Assembly (NCBI RefSeq): GCF_016586165.1
Contig: NZ_BCPR01000001.1
Coordinates: forward strand, 115,912-179,911
Origin: Dyella sp. EPa41
GTDB lineage: Bacteria > Pseudomonadota > Gammaproteobacteria > Xanthomonadales > Rhodanobacteraceae
Direction: 5' to 3'
Length of the DNA: 64,000 nt
The notes below the pieces were generated by a model. That model worked only from the letters and a program-made list of their open reading frames with translations, had not been told where the DNA came from and did not search any database. The position numbers were made by a program, and so were the translations under genes. Position 1 is the first letter of the stretch. Every line of letters begins with the position of its first letter. Below, piece after piece: positions 50,025 to 59,951 of this stretch.

Positions 50025-51674
50025 TCAGCGGCGTGGCCAGCCCACTGCGAAAGAAATGAGTCCGGCCACGCCCACCGCCGTGGCATGCCACGCGGCCTGT
50101 GCCGGCGCCTGCGTCCACAGCACCGCGCTGCCCACCAGCAGGCTGCTGCCGAGCAAGCCGAACGAGAGCGCACGACGCGTGCGCTGCGCTTCCTCGCGCT
50201 GTAGTTCAAGCTCGCGCGGGTCGCCGATCGTATGCCGCTCGCCTTTCGCCACCTGGCGCAGCGCATCGCGCATCAACTCGGGAAACTGCGGCGCCGCGTG
50301 GAACCATTCGGGCAGGCGGCGACGCATCTCGCGCAGCGTGCGGCGCGGGCTGTAGCGCTCGCGCAGGATGCGCTTGAGCACCGGATGTGCCACCGCCCAG
50401 ATGTCGATCTGCGGATCGAGCATGCGGCCCACGCCTTCGATGTTGAGCAGGGTCTTCTGCAGCAGGATCAGTTGCGGTTGCAGCGTGAGTTCGTAGCGGC
50501 GCGCGGTCTGGAACAGCTTGACCACCAGTTCCGCCAGCGAGATCTGGGAGAGCGGCCGCGTGAAATACGGCTCGCATACGGTGCGCACCGCGGCAGTGAG
50601 TTCATCGAGGCGCACGGTGGAAGGCATCCAGCCGGCGTCGACGTGCAGCTGTGCGATGCGCGCGTAGTCGCGCTCGAACAGCGCGATGAAATTCTGCGCC
50701 AGCCAGTACTGGTCCTCTTCCGGCAGCGAACCCATGATGCCGAAATCCAGCGCGATGAAGCGCGGTTCGCCGGGGCGCGCGGTGTCCACCCAGATGTTGC
50801 CGGGGTGCGCGTCGGCGTGGAAGAAGTTGTCGCGGAACACCTGTTCGTAGAACAGGCGCACGCCTTTCACCGCGAGCGCCTTGCGGTCCACGCCCGCGGC
50901 GTCGAGCGCGGCGATGTCGTCGCAACTGACGCCGTAGACACGCTCCAGGGTCAGCACGCGCGCGGCGGTGAGATCCCAATGCACGGCCGGCACGTACATG
51001 TCCACGCCGCTTTCGAAGTTGCGCCGAAGCAGGCTGGCGCTGGCGCCTTCGCGCTGCAGGTCCAGCTCGTTTTCCAGCATCTTCTCGACTTCGGCCACCA
51101 CGTCGAGCGGGCGGATCTTGTCGGCGTTGGGATGCCAGCGCTGGGCCAGTTCGCCCAGCGAGCGCAGCAACTTCACGTCACGCTCGATCTGCCGGTCGAT
51201 GCCCGGGCGCAGCACCTTCACCACCACGGCGCTGCCGTCATGCAGCGTGGCGGCGTGCACCTGCGCGATGGAGGCGGAGGCGAGCGGCGTTTCGTCGAAG
51301 GCGGCGTACAGCGTGGCGACCGGCGCCTTCAACTCCTGCTCGACGATGGCGCGCGCCTCGGCGCCGGGGAACGGCGGCACCTGGTCCTGCAATTGCGCGA
51401 GTTCATCGGCGATGTCGGCGGGAACCAGGTCCCGTCGCGTGGACAGCACCTGGCCGGCCTTCACGAAGATGGGGCCGAGGTCGGTGAGCGCCAGCCGCAG
51501 GCGTGCACCGCGCGAGAGGCCGTCCACATTGACGCGCGGCTTCGCCACCAGCGGGCGCACCAGCTTGAGCGGGCGGAACAGGTGGGCGGCGTCGACCAGT
51601 TCGTCCAGTCGATAGGCGAGCAGCACGGAGGCGACGCGCATCACGCGCGGTACGACCTTCAGGGGTGTCGTCAC
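50025..51674 (-). CDS. ubiB: Ubiquinone biosynthesis kinase-like protein UbiB
   Basis: Atypical ADCK/UbiB family protein needed for aerobic ubiquinone synthesis. The 549-residue chain has the KxGQ motif ([15 protein letters not shown]) near residue 75, the ATP Lys in [20 protein letters not shown] and ALDFGIMG, with two membrane helices at the C-terminus. It begins at GTG 51674, which overlaps the ubiJ stop (GTGA), so ubiJ and ubiB are coupled. Confidence 0.95.
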   Translation of the reverse strand: MTTPLKVVPRVMRVASVLLAYRLDELVDAAHLFRPLKLVRPLVAKPRVNVDGLSRGARLRLALTDLGPIFVKAGQVLSTRRDLVPADIADELAQLQDQVPPFPGAEARAIVEQELKAPVATLYAAFDETPLASASIAQVHAATLHDGSAVVVKVLRPGIDRQIERDVKLLRSLGELAQRWHPNADKIRPLDVVAEVEKMLENELDLQREGASASLLRRNFESGVDMYVPAVHWDLTAARVLTLERVYGVSCDDIAALDAAGVDRKALAVKGVRLFYEQVFRDNFFHADAHPGNIWVDTARPGEPRFIALDFGIMGSLPEEDQYWLAQNFIALFERDYARIAQLHVDAGWMPSTVRLDELTAAVRTVCEPYFTRPLSQISLAELVVKLFQTARRYELTLQPQLILLQKTLLNIEGVGRMLDPQIDIWAVAHPVLKRILRERYSPRRTLREMRRRLPEWFHAAPQFPELMRDALRQVAKGERHTIGDPRELELQREEAQRTRRALSFGLLGSSLLVGSAVLWTQAPAQAAWHATAVGVAGLISFAVGWPRR

Positions 51675-52321
51675 GCGGCCGGTCCTTTCTTCAGGCGCTG
51701 CTCGAGGCGGGCAAGGCGTGCTTCCAACCGCTCGCTGCGCTCGCGCAGATCGTCCACGCCGTCGAGAAAGCTTTCCACTTCGCCTGGCGCGGCGGCGACG
51801 CGAATCTCGTCGCGCAGCCAGTCGGCGGTGTCGGTGCTGAGGTGGCTCGCCGTTTCCCTGGCATGCGCGAGGCCCGTGCGTACGGCCTTGGCGAGCGGCA
51901 CACCGAGCACTTCCCCGAAGGTGCGCGCGAAGGCTTCTTCGAAATCCGGCGCGAACTTGCTGGCGAGTTTTTCCAGGCGGCGCGCAAGATCGGCATCGCC
52001 GGCGATGTCCACCTTGCCCGGCGCCACGCCTTCGTCGTCGCGCTTCACCAGCATGCCCAGCAGGCTGCCCGGCGTGGCGGCGACGCGCAGATGGCTGCCT
52101 TCCCTGGCCGGTCCGACCTTCAGCCGATCGCCTTCCACCGTCACCGACAGCGCGAGCTCGGGGCCGCGCAGATGCAGCTGCACGCTGCGGCCATCGAGCG
52201 TGGACAGGCGCGTGACCGTTTCAGGATCCAGCGACAGCGTATGATTGAGCGCGGTTTCCAGCGCGCGGCCGGCAAGGGCGCGCAGCGGACGGGGCAGCAG
52301 GGAGCTTGGAGAGGCGGTCAT
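51671..52321 (-). CDS. ubiJ: Ubiquinone biosynthesis accessory factor UbiJ
   Basis: A 216-residue protein with an SCP2-like lipid-binding domain (residues about 15-115) and a C-terminal coiled coil ([26 protein letters not shown]). It acts with UbiK in the Ubi complex. The start at 52321 has no clear ribosome site. It is followed by ubiB with a 4-base overlap. Confidence 0.85.
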   Translation of the reverse strand: MTASPSSLLPRPLRALAGRALETALNHTLSLDPETVTRLSTLDGRSVQLHLRGPELALSVTVEGDRLKVGPAREGSHLRVAATPGSLLGMLVKRDDEGVAPGKVDIAGDADLARRLEKLASKFAPDFEEAFARTFGEVLGVPLAKAVRTGLAHARETASHLSTDTADWLRDEIRVAAAPGEVESFLDGVDDLRERSERLEARLARLEQRLKKGPAA

Positions 52322-52382
52322 GTCGCGATTGTAGCGGGTGAGGCGGTTTGCCTCGCGATGATGGTCAGCAACGCCGGCCGTT

Positions 52383-52462
52383 GTGGGAGCGCACCCTGTG
52401 CGCGACAACCAACCGGAGCAGGGTGATGGGATGCCCCTGTCGCGCACAGGGTGCGCTCCCAC
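52383..52462. repeat. REP inverted pair between trmL and ubiJ
   Basis: GTGGGAGCGCACCCTGTGCG starts at 52383 and its complement ends at 52462. The genes on both sides read the same way, so it lies inside or between transcripts. Confidence 0.9.
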
Positions 52463-52476
52463 ACGACCGCTGGCGC

Positions 52477-52941
52477 TCAGGCGGCGCCGGTGAAACCCAG
52501 TTGCCGCCATGCCTCGTACACCGCCACGGCGACGGTGTTGGAGAGGTTCAGGCTGCGGCTGTCGGGGCGCATGGGCAGGCGCAGGCGTTGCGCCTCGGGA
52601 ATGGCGTCGAGCACCGGGCCGGGCAGGCCGGCGGTTTCGCAGCCGAACAGCAAGGCATCGCCTGCGGCGAAGCGGGCATCGACATGGGCGACGCGGCCGC
52701 GCGTCGAGAACGCAAACACACGTGGCTGGCCGATGCCCTCGAGGCAACTGGCGAGGTCGTCGTGCACGGCCAGCTGCGCATATTCGTGGTAGTCCAGGCC
52801 TGCGCGGCGCAGGCGGGCATCGTCCAGCTCGAATCCCAGGGGCCGGATCAGGTGCAACGTGGCGCCGGTGTTGGCGCACAACCTGATCACATTGCCAGTA
52901 TTCGGCGGTATTTCCGGTCGGTAAAGGATGACATGCAGCAT
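52477..52941 (-). CDS. trmL: tRNA (cytidine(34)-2'-O)-methyltransferase TrmL
   Basis: SPOUT-class enzyme of 154 residues that methylates the wobble ribose in tRNA-Leu. The start [21 protein letters not shown] and the end [26 protein letters not shown], which forms the trefoil knot, are typical. ATG at 52941 opens the frame. Confidence 0.94.
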   Translation of the reverse strand: MLHVILYRPEIPPNTGNVIRLCANTGATLHLIRPLGFELDDARLRRAGLDYHEYAQLAVHDDLASCLEGIGQPRVFAFSTRGRVAHVDARFAAGDALLFGCETAGLPGPVLDAIPEAQRLRLPMRPDSRSLNLSNTVAVAVYEAWRQLGFTGAA

Positions 52942-52983
52942 CCAGCCATTATCGGGTCTCTCCCGTGACCCGCCAAACGGTGC

Positions 52984-53187
52984 TCAGCCGTTGTTGGCCC
53001 GGGGGCAAACCACGCCGTCGGGCGGCAGCGCGCAGGCGACCGGGGTGGCGATCAGCTGGCCGGCGCTACCGGCGGCGGCGAGACGGATGGCGTCGGGCGA
53101 AGCATTCACCATGGCACCCAGCACGAGTCCACACACCAGCAGGCAGGCAACGAACAGGCCGCGCAGCATCAAGGCTTCGAATTTCAT
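52984..53187 (-). CDS. Small exported protein of unknown function
   Basis: A 67-residue protein with a signal peptide (LRGLFVACLLVCGLVLGAM) and a short Ala-rich tail with two Cys. GGAG precedes ATG at 53187. No known motif is present. The longer frame upstream runs through repeated DNA and is not likely real. Weak coding evidence beyond signal peptide and ribosome site. Confidence 0.5.
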   Translation of the reverse strand: MKFEALMLRGLFVACLLVCGLVLGAMVNASPDAIRLAAAGSAGQLIATPVACALPPDGVVCPRANNG

Positions 53188-53313
53188 GATCATGTCTCCG
53201 ATGAAAGTGGGTAAGTCCTGCACGGTAGATATGGCAAGCCCCGTGCCAACCCCCTGTTCACCTTCAAGTGACTGTGTTTGTTGGAAATTGGATGAGGCGT
53301 CCGGTGCATGTTG

Positions 53314-53397
53314 GCTGTCCGCGGACAGCGACCGGGCGCGGCCGGACAGCCGGGCGGACAGTCGTCCGGGCAGGTGTTCGGGCAAGTGTTCGGGCAC
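53314..53397. repeat. Short repeats and palindrome upstream of the M16 gene
   Basis: GCTGTCCGCGGACAGC at 53314-53329 is a perfect 16-base palindrome. Three CGGACAG words and three TC[C/G]GGGCA words follow. The cluster is 89 bases before the peptidase start, so it may be an operator array. Confidence 0.6.
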
Positions 53398-53485
53398 TAA
53401 ACCCCCTGCCATTGGTCATTTGCCAAAGCCCCGGAGCCATGGCTAGCCTCCGGTGTTCACAAGTCGAAACAACAGGAGTGTCGTG

Positions 53486-56359
53486 ATGGCAAGAAAGCCC
53501 CTCGCCCTGCTCGTCGCAGGACTGCTCAGCGTCTCGACCGGCCTGCCGGTGATCGCTGCGCCCAACGCCGCGGTGGAATCCGCCGCCACCGCCGTTCCCG
53601 ACATCGCCTACACCCGTTTCACCCTGCCCAATGGCCTGACCGTGGTGGTGCATGAGGACCACAAGGCGCCGGTGGTGGCGGTGAGCATCTGGTATCACGT
53701 GGGCTCGGCCGACGAGCCCAAGGGCAAGACCGGCTTCGCGCACCTGTTCGAGCACCTCATGTTCTCGGGCTCGGAAAACCACAAGGGCACCTACTTCCAG
53801 CCGTTCGAGCTGGCCGGCGCCACCGACATGAACGGCACCACCTGGTTCGACCGCACCAATTACTTCGAAACGGTGCCGACCACCGCGCTCGACATGGCGC
53901 TGTGGATGGAATCGGATCGCATGGGCCACCTGCTGGGCGCCATCGGCCAGAAGGAACTCGATACCCAGCGCGGCGTGGTGCAGAACGAAAAGCGCCAGGG
54001 TGAGAACCGCCCCTACGGCCGCGTGGACCAGAACATCCTGTCCAACACCTATCCGGGCAACCACCCGTACCAGCACGACACCATCGGCTCGATGGCCGAC
54101 CTCAACGCGGCCTCGCTGGCCGACGTGAAGCAGTGGTTCCACGACTACTACGGCGCCGCCAACACCACCCTGGTGCTGGCCGGCGACATCACCGTCGCCG
54201 AAGCGAAGGCCAAGGCCGAGAAGTACTTTGGCGATATCCCCGCCGGCCCGCCGGTGCCGCGCCAGCAGGCGTGGATCACGCCGCTGTCCAAGTCCACGCG
54301 TGGCACGCAGCACGACCACGTGGCGCAGCCGCGCATCTATCGCACCTGGGTGGTGCCGCAGCTGGGCACGGACGATGCGATCCAGCTCGATCTCGCCTCC
54401 ACCGTGCTCGGCGGTGGCAAGACCTCGCGCCTGTACCAGCGCCTGGTCTACCAGGACAAGCTGGTCGACGATGTGTCGGCGAGCATTTCGCCGTTCGCGC
54501 TGGCCAGCCAGTTCCAGATCCAGGCCGACGTGAAGGACGGCGTGGATCCGGCCAAGGTCGAGGCGGCGATCAACGACGAGCTGCAGAAATTCCTCGCCGA
54601 CGGCCCGAATGCCGACGAACTGGAGCGCGCCAAGATCGGCAACCGCGCCGGCTTCGTGCGCGGCCTGGAGAAGGTCGGCGGCTTTGGCGGCAAGGCGGTG
54701 ATCCTGGCCGAGGGCCAGGTCTACCGCGGTGATCCGGGCGCCTACAAGAAGGACCTGCAGCGCGCCGACGCCGCCACGCAGGCCGGCGTCAAGGCCGCTT
54801 CCGACAAATGGCTGAGCCATGGCGACTACCTGCTCACCGTGCTGCCCGCCGGCGACGACTTCAACGGCGAACAGGAAGACGCCAAGGTGGTCGCGCTCGG
54901 TCCGGTCGATGGCAAGCCGGTGCCGAAGATGCCTGCCAAGCAGGACTTCAGCGTGGCCAAGAGCCAACTCGACCGCAGCCAGGGCGTGCCCAAGGTGGCC
55001 ACCTTCCCGGACTTGAGCTTCCCTGCGCTGGAGCGCGGCAAGCTCAAGAACGGCATCGAAGTCGTGCTGGCGCAGCGCCATACCGTGCCGGTGACGCACG
55101 TGCAGTTGCTGTTCAACGCGGGCTACGCCGCCGACCAGGGTCGCAAGCTCGGCACGGCCAGCTTCACCACCACGCTGATGAACGAGAGCACCAGGGATCT
55201 CGACTCGGTGGAAGTGGCCAAGCGCAAGCAGCGCCTCGGCGCGATCACCCGCATCGGTTGCGGACTCGACTCGTGCTCGGCATCGCTCAATGCGTTGAAC
55301 GACCAGCTGCAGCCGTCGCTCGCGCTGTTCGCCGACATCGTGCGCAACCCCGCCTTCAAGAGCGAGGACATCGAGCGCGTGCGCGGCCAATGGCTGGCGG
55401 GCATCGCGCAGGAGAAGACCCAGCCCACCGCGCTGGCGCTGCGCACGTTGCCGCCGCTCATCTACGGCGCCAACCACGCCTATGGCATCCCGTTCACCGG
55501 CTCGGGCACGGAGGCGGCGATCAAGTCGATGCAGGCATCGGACCTCACGGCGTTCCAGCGTGACTGGCTGCGCCCCGACAACGTGAAGATCCTCGTTGCC
55601 GGCGATACCACGCTCCAGCAGATCATTCCGCAGCTCGAAGCCGCCTTCGGCGACTGGAAGGCGCCGTCCAGCGCCTTGCCGAAGAAGAACATCGCCACGG
55701 TGGCGGCGCAGCCCAAGCCGCGCGTGTTCCTGATCGACAAGCCGGATGCACCGCAGTCGCTGATCCTCGCCGGCCTGCTGGCGCCGTCCAGCAAGGCACC
55801 GAACGAGCTGGCCATCGACGTGGCCAACGGCGCGTTCGGCGGCAGCTTCACCTCGCGCCTCAACATGAACCTGCGCGAAGACAAGCGCTGGGCCTACGGC
55901 GCCTTCAGCTTCATGCGCGATGCGGTCGGCCAGCGTCCGTTCCTGATGTACGCGCCGGTGCAGACCGACAAGACCGCTGAGTCCGCCAACGAAGTGTTCA
56001 AGGAAGCCAGCGAAGTGGTGGGCGCGCGTCCGCTGACCGGGCAGGAGGTCGACAAGATCAAGGACTCCAACGTGCGTGGCCTGCCGGGCAGCTTCGAGAC
56101 CAGTTCCGAAGTGCTGGGCGCGATGACCGAGATCGTGCAGTACGGCCGTCCGGACGACTACGTGCAGACGCTCAAGGCCCGTACCGAAGCGATCAACCAG
56201 TCCGATGCGGAGCAGGCGTTGAAGGAAATCATCAAGCCTTCGGCACTGACCTGGGTGATCGTGGGTGATCTCAAGAAGATCGAGCAGCCGGTGCGCGCGC
56301 TCAAGCTGGGCGAGATCCAGGTGATCGACGGCGACGGCAAGCCGGTACCGGCCAAGTAA
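53486..56359 (+). CDS. Exported M16 family zinc metallopeptidase
   Basis: A 957-residue periplasmic peptidase with a signal peptide ending near PVIAAP. The inverted zinc motif HLFEHLMF (HxxEH) is near residue 90 in the first half; the second half, beginning about residue 520, is a degenerate copy without it. Such two-half proteins resemble pitrilysin-type processing enzymes. AGGAG precedes ATG at 53486, and a terminator follows the stop. Confidence 0.92.
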   Translation: MARKPLALLVAGLLSVSTGLPVIAAPNAAVESAATAVPDIAYTRFTLPNGLTVVVHEDHKAPVVAVSIWYHVGSADEPKGKTGFAHLFEHLMFSGSENHKGTYFQPFELAGATDMNGTTWFDRTNYFETVPTTALDMALWMESDRMGHLLGAIGQKELDTQRGVVQNEKRQGENRPYGRVDQNILSNTYPGNHPYQHDTIGSMADLNAASLADVKQWFHDYYGAANTTLVLAGDITVAEAKAKAEKYFGDIPAGPPVPRQQAWITPLSKSTRGTQHDHVAQPRIYRTWVVPQLGTDDAIQLDLASTVLGGGKTSRLYQRLVYQDKLVDDVSASISPFALASQFQIQADVKDGVDPAKVEAAINDELQKFLADGPNADELERAKIGNRAGFVRGLEKVGGFGGKAVILAEGQVYRGDPGAYKKDLQRADAATQAGVKAASDKWLSHGDYLLTVLPAGDDFNGEQEDAKVVALGPVDGKPVPKMPAKQDFSVAKSQLDRSQGVPKVATFPDLSFPALERGKLKNGIEVVLAQRHTVPVTHVQLLFNAGYAADQGRKLGTASFTTTLMNESTRDLDSVEVAKRKQRLGAITRIGCGLDSCSASLNALNDQLQPSLALFADIVRNPAFKSEDIERVRGQWLAGIAQEKTQPTALALRTLPPLIYGANHAYGIPFTGSGTEAAIKSMQASDLTAFQRDWLRPDNVKILVAGDTTLQQIIPQLEAAFGDWKAPSSALPKKNIATVAAQPKPRVFLIDKPDAPQSLILAGLLAPSSKAPNELAIDVANGAFGGSFTSRLNMNLREDKRWAYGAFSFMRDAVGQRPFLMYAPVQTDKTAESANEVFKEASEVVGARPLTGQEVDKIKDSNVRGLPGSFETSSEVLGAMTEIVQYGRPDDYVQTLKARTEAINQSDAEQALKEIIKPSALTWVIVGDLKKIEQPVRALKLGEIQVIDGDGKPVPAK

Positions 56360-56407
56360 TCGTTGATGTCATAGGGGGACTGGTTCACGTCCCCGGGTTA
56401 GGATGGA

Positions 56408-56441
56408 GGCCGGGCGGGCAGCCGCCCGGCCTTCTATTTTT
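56408..56441 (+). terminator. Rho-independent terminator after the M16 gene
   Basis: A 10-bp stem GGCCGGGCGG / CCGCCCGGCC with a GCAG loop is followed by TTCTATTTTT. It lies just before the lipoprotein gene. Confidence 0.9.
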
Positions 56442-56459
56442 CCTGTCGCGGAGTCATCC

Positions 56460-56882
56460 ATGCGCAAGACCCTGTTGTTGCTCGTTCCCATCGCGTTGCT
56501 CGGCGCCTGTACCTACGGCATCACGCTGGACGATGCCGGCAAGGGCGTTCGCACGGCCTGGACTGGCGATATGTCGTCGTGCCGTGACCTGGGCAAGGTC
56601 ACCGTGTCGGTGATGGACCATGTCGGCCCGGTCAATCGCAATGACATCAAGGTGCGTGACGAACTGGAAGTCATGGCGCGCAACGAAGCGGCCAAGATGC
56701 ATGCCGACACCATCAAGCCACTGAGCGAACCGACCGACGGCTCGCAGCCGTGGGGCGCCTACCAGTGCGGCAACGCGCAGCTGGCGCCGGCCCATCGCCA
56801 GGCAAGCCCCAACCAGCCGCCGCCGAACCAGGGCACCACGCCCGGCGGTTTCGAGACCTATCCGATCAAGGGCAACAACTGA
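56460..56882 (+). CDS. Lipoprotein (DUF4156-like)
   Basis: A 140-residue lipoprotein. The lipobox LLGAC is at residues 13-17, so the Cys is lipidated. The rest resembles DUF4156 (SSCRDLGKVTVSVMDHVG, RNDIKVRDELEVMARNEAAKMHADT), then a Pro/Gln-rich tail. GGAG precedes ATG at 56460. Function is unknown; outer-membrane placement is likely. Confidence 0.82.
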   Translation: MRKTLLLLVPIALLGACTYGITLDDAGKGVRTAWTGDMSSCRDLGKVTVSVMDHVGPVNRNDIKVRDELEVMARNEAAKMHADTIKPLSEPTDGSQPWGAYQCGNAQLAPAHRQASPNQPPPNQGTTPGGFETYPIKGNN

Positions 56883-56898
56883 GCCCGGCTGGCTTGCT

Positions 56899-56979
56899 GT
56901 AGGAGCGCACCCAGTGCGCGAAAAGCCAACGGAGCGCTGACGGCGAGGCCCCGCGGTCGCGCACTGGGTGCGCTCCTAC
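56899..56979. repeat. REP inverted pair after the lipoprotein gene
   Basis: GTAGGAGCGCACCCAGTGCG starts at 56899 and its complement ends at 56979. This is the GTAGG/CCCAG subfamily, unlike the GTGGG/CCCTG pairs elsewhere in the window. Confidence 0.9.
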
Positions 56980-57068
56980 ACACTCGCACCGCCAAAGGCG
57001 CCCTCGTGGCGCCTTTTTCACGCGCGCGGGATGACGCTCTTGCAGGTCCTTGGCGCACGAGCCTAAAA

Positions 57069-57095
57069 TACACATGTATATATTACATATATGTA
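57069..57095. promoter_or_regulatory. Probable MarR operator
   Basis: TACATATATGTA at 57084-57095 is a perfect 12-base palindrome, preceded at 57069 by the near copy TACACATGTATA. Both lie just upstream of the MarR gene and may overlap the -10 region of the efflux operon promoter. Confidence 0.65.
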
Positions 57096-57113
57096 CTATT
57101 TGGGCCCGCGGCC

Positions 57114-57608
57114 ATGAGCAGCTTCCTTCCCACCGAACAGCGATTGGCGATCACCCGCCAGCGGCATCCTGCGTTTCCGCGGGACCCGGCCGTGCTCGTT
57201 CGCCTCATCAAGCACATCTACAAACGCGTGCATGACGACGCCAATGCCATGCTGCGGCCCTACGGCATCAATCACCCGGAATACAACCTCCTGATGATGC
57301 TGTACGGCACCGAGGACTACACCATGCATCCCACCGAGCTGGCGGATGCGGCAGGGGAAAAGCTGGCCAACATCACGCGGCTCACCAACGGGCTGAGCGA
57401 GAAGGGCCTGATCGCGCGCAACGCCAGCGACGAGGATCGCCGCAAGGTGGCCCTGTCGCTGACGCCGGACGGCGTGGCCATGATCGAAGGATTTCTGCCG
57501 GACGTGTGCACCCTGCTGGAACGGCAGGTGGGCGACATGCAGCCGCGTGAAACGGCGCAGCTGGAGCGCCTGCTCAAGAAGTTCCTCGCGCAACTGGAGC
57601 GGCCATAG
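57114..57608 (+). CDS. MarR-family transcriptional regulator
   Basis: A 164-residue winged-helix regulator. MHPTELADAAGEKLANITRLTNGLSEKGLI is the DNA-reading helix-turn-helix and DEDRRKVALSLTPDG the wing. It is the first gene of an efflux operon and probably represses it by binding the palindromes at 57069. A phenolic or aromatic inducer is typical of the class but is inferred here. Confidence 0.92.
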   Translation: MSSFLPTEQRLAITRQRHPAFPRDPAVLVRLIKHIYKRVHDDANAMLRPYGINHPEYNLLMMLYGTEDYTMHPTELADAAGEKLANITRLTNGLSEKGLIARNASDEDRRKVALSLTPDGVAMIEGFLPDVCTLLERQVGDMQPRETAQLERLLKKFLAQLERP

Positions 57609-57610
57609 GT

Positions 57611-59752
57611 ATGGCCGCGGTGCCCTCCGACGTATCCGCGAAACACCCGCTGCCGTGGCTGGGCGAGTTCCTCGCGACCGAACGCCAGGCCTGGATCTTC
57701 GTGTTCAAGTGCATGCTGGCGTTCTACATCGCCGCGTGGCTGTCGATGGTGTTCCAGCTGGAGCAACCCTCGACCACGATGATCACGGTGTCGATCGTGA
57801 TGCATCCGCAAAGCGGCATGGTGCTCGCCAAGAGTTTCTACCGCGCCATTGGAACCTGCGCGGGCAGCCTGTGCGGCGTGCTGCTGATGTCGGCGTTTCC
57901 GCAGCAGCGCGAACTGTTCCTGGTGAGCCTGTCGTTGTGGGTGGGCCTATGCGCGGGGGGCGCCGTGCTGTACCGCAACTTCATGTCCTACGGCTTCGTG
58001 CTGGCCGGCTACACGGCTGCCATCGTGGCCTTGCCGGCCATCAGTAACCCGTACAACGTGTTCAATTCGGCCATGATGCGCGTGAGCGAGGTGATGCTCG
58101 GCATCATCGTGGCGGGCCTGGTCAGCGACGTGGTATTGCCCGAGCGCCTGCGCCAGGTGCTGCGCAACGCGGCGCGCTCGCACTATGCGCACTTCATCGA
58201 GTTCGCGCGCGGCAGCCTGGGCGGCGCCATTCCCCGCGCGAAGATGGAAGAGGCGCACCTGCGCTTCGTGCGCGCCGCCGTGCAGCTGGAAGACCTGCGT
58301 GCTTCCGTGATCTTCGAGGACCCCGAAGCACGCGCCCGCAGCAGTCGCATGCAGCTGCTCAACCTGCGTTACATGGCGGCTGCCACCAGCTTCCAGTCGC
58401 TGCACCACTTGATCAATCGCCTGCAGCGCAACAACCACCCGCGCACCGCAAGCGCGCTCATCAAGCTGTACGCGCCGGTGGGCCACGCGTTGTCGCCACC
58501 ACCGACGGAAAGTGCCGCGCCGAAGTCGCTTGCCGCGCGGCTGGAGGCCTGCGAAACCACGCTGCCGCCATTGGCCGCCGAGTTGCGCGAAGGCCTGCGC
58601 CAGGACCCCGAGCTGCTGCTGGAGTTCGACAGCGGCACGACCCTGCTCTATCGCTTCGTCAGCGAGCTGCGCGACTTTGCGGCGCTGGAAGCGGCGCTGC
58701 GGGAAACGCAGGGCCGCCTGAAGGGTAGCGTGGAACGCGTGGACTTCAAGCGCGCCAACGATTACGCCGCGCCGCTGATCGCGGTGCTGCGCACCTTCCT
58801 CACCATGATCACGTTGAGCGTGTTCTGGCTGTGGTCGGGCTGGCCGTTCGGGCCGAGCGCCATGCTGCTGGCGACGATCTTCAGCGGCCTGCTGGCCACG
58901 TCGCCGTCGCCGCTGGCGGCCACGGCCAACACCTGGATCGGTTATGCGGTGGGCATGATCGCGGCGTACTTCGTGGTGTTCTGGCTGCTGCCCGGCAGTG
59001 ACGGTTTCACCATGCTGGTGCTGGCGACGATGCCGTTCTTGCTGATCGGGCCGTACCTCACCACGCGCAACGCGACGCTGCCGGGCATCGGCGCGGGCTA
59101 TACGCTGGGCTACGTGTACATCCTCGCGCTGCAGAACCCGATGGTGTACAGCCCGGAGCGTTTCTTCAACGATGCCATCGCCTCGTTGTTCGGCCTGATG
59201 ATGAGCGGCGTGGCGTTCATGATCATTCCCACGGTGCTTGGCACCGAGTGGTTGCGCCGGCGCCAGCTGCAGCAGTTGCGCAGGCAGGTCTCGTACGCGG
59301 CCACCGCTCCCAGGGAAGGGCTGCTTTACCGCTTCGAGAGCGCCAATCGCGACCTGTTCCACCAGGTCGTGCAGTTCACCCAACCCAATAGCGCCCAGTC
59401 GCGCGGCCTGCTGGCCTGGGGCCTGGCCGTGCACGACACGGGCCGCGCGATCATCGAGCTGCGCCAGGACATCCGGCACGCCGACCTTCCGCCGCCCCTG
59501 TGCGAAGCGATACAGCACGCGGTCGATGCACTGGCGAGCCTTTATGACGCCCCCGACAAGCCGCGTTGGCAGGCGGCGGATCGCGCGGTCGACCATGCCA
59601 TCACGCTGACCACGCAGACGCTGCCTCAGATGCGCGCCACCTGCCAGCCGGCGCTGGCGCACCTGCTGCAGTTGCGCACGGCCTTGCGCGACGACGAATC
59701 GGCGATCGCTCCCTACATCGTGAAGGCACCGGAGACTCCCCATGCCACGTGA
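57611..59752 (+). CDS. FUSC-family efflux permease (AaeB/FusC-like)
   Basis: A 713-residue inner-membrane protein of the fusaric acid resistance/aromatic acid exporter family. Two blocks of about six membrane helices (from residue 30 and from residue 385) flank a large soluble middle region. It starts 2 bases after the MarR stop and overlaps the next gene by 11 bases. It would export aromatic acids or related toxins together with the DUF1656 and HlyD partners. Confidence 0.9.
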   Translation: MAAVPSDVSAKHPLPWLGEFLATERQAWIFVFKCMLAFYIAAWLSMVFQLEQPSTTMITVSIVMHPQSGMVLAKSFYRAIGTCAGSLCGVLLMSAFPQQRELFLVSLSLWVGLCAGGAVLYRNFMSYGFVLAGYTAAIVALPAISNPYNVFNSAMMRVSEVMLGIIVAGLVSDVVLPERLRQVLRNAARSHYAHFIEFARGSLGGAIPRAKMEEAHLRFVRAAVQLEDLRASVIFEDPEARARSSRMQLLNLRYMAAATSFQSLHHLINRLQRNNHPRTASALIKLYAPVGHALSPPPTESAAPKSLAARLEACETTLPPLAAELREGLRQDPELLLEFDSGTTLLYRFVSELRDFAALEAALRETQGRLKGSVERVDFKRANDYAAPLIAVLRTFLTMITLSVFWLWSGWPFGPSAMLLATIFSGLLATSPSPLAATANTWIGYAVGMIAAYFVVFWLLPGSDGFTMLVLATMPFLLIGPYLTTRNATLPGIGAGYTLGYVYILALQNPMVYSPERFFNDAIASLFGLMMSGVAFMIIPTVLGTEWLRRRQLQQLRRQVSYAATAPREGLLYRFESANRDLFHQVVQFTQPNSAQSRGLLAWGLAVHDTGRAIIELRQDIRHADLPPPLCEAIQHAVDALASLYDAPDKPRWQAADRAVDHAITLTTQTLPQMRATCQPALAHLLQLRTALRDDESAIAPYIVKAPETPHAT

Positions 59753-59942
59753 AATCGCCCTTGCCGACGCGCTGGTGCCCAGCATCCTGCTGGTCTACCT
59801 GGGGTGCCTGCTGGTGTTGTGGGTGATCGACACCATCGTCGGCCGCTATGGCCTGTATCGCTACGTGTGGCATCCGTCGCTGTTTCGCGTTGCCATGTTC
59901 TTCGTGCTGTTCGGTGCAGTCGGCCTTCTGCTGTATCCCTGA
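59742..59942 (+). CDS. DUF1656 (AaeX-like) small membrane protein
   Basis: A 66-residue protein with two hydrophobic helices, PSILLVYLGCLLVLWVI and FRVAMFFVLFGAVGLLLY, around a conserved RYGLYRYVWHPSLF loop. Genes of this family always sit between the FUSC permease and the HlyD-like partner, as here. It probably assists assembly of the pump. Confidence 0.9.
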   Translation: MPREIALADALVPSILLVYLGCLLVLWVIDTIVGRYGLYRYVWHPSLFRVAMFFVLFGAVGLLLYP

Positions 59943-59951
59943 GTGACCTAC

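Noticed and set aside
48291..50204. 637-codon plus-strand frame over the acyltransferase, arfB and truC genes
   Set aside because: The three minus-strand genes carry catalytic motifs and short overlaps; the plus frame has only low-complexity Arg/Ala-rich sequence.
53188..53412. Upstream extension of the small exported protein at 52984
   Set aside because: The added residues repeat EHLPEHLPGRLSARLSGR because of short DNA repeats; the start with a ribosome site and signal peptide is at 53187.
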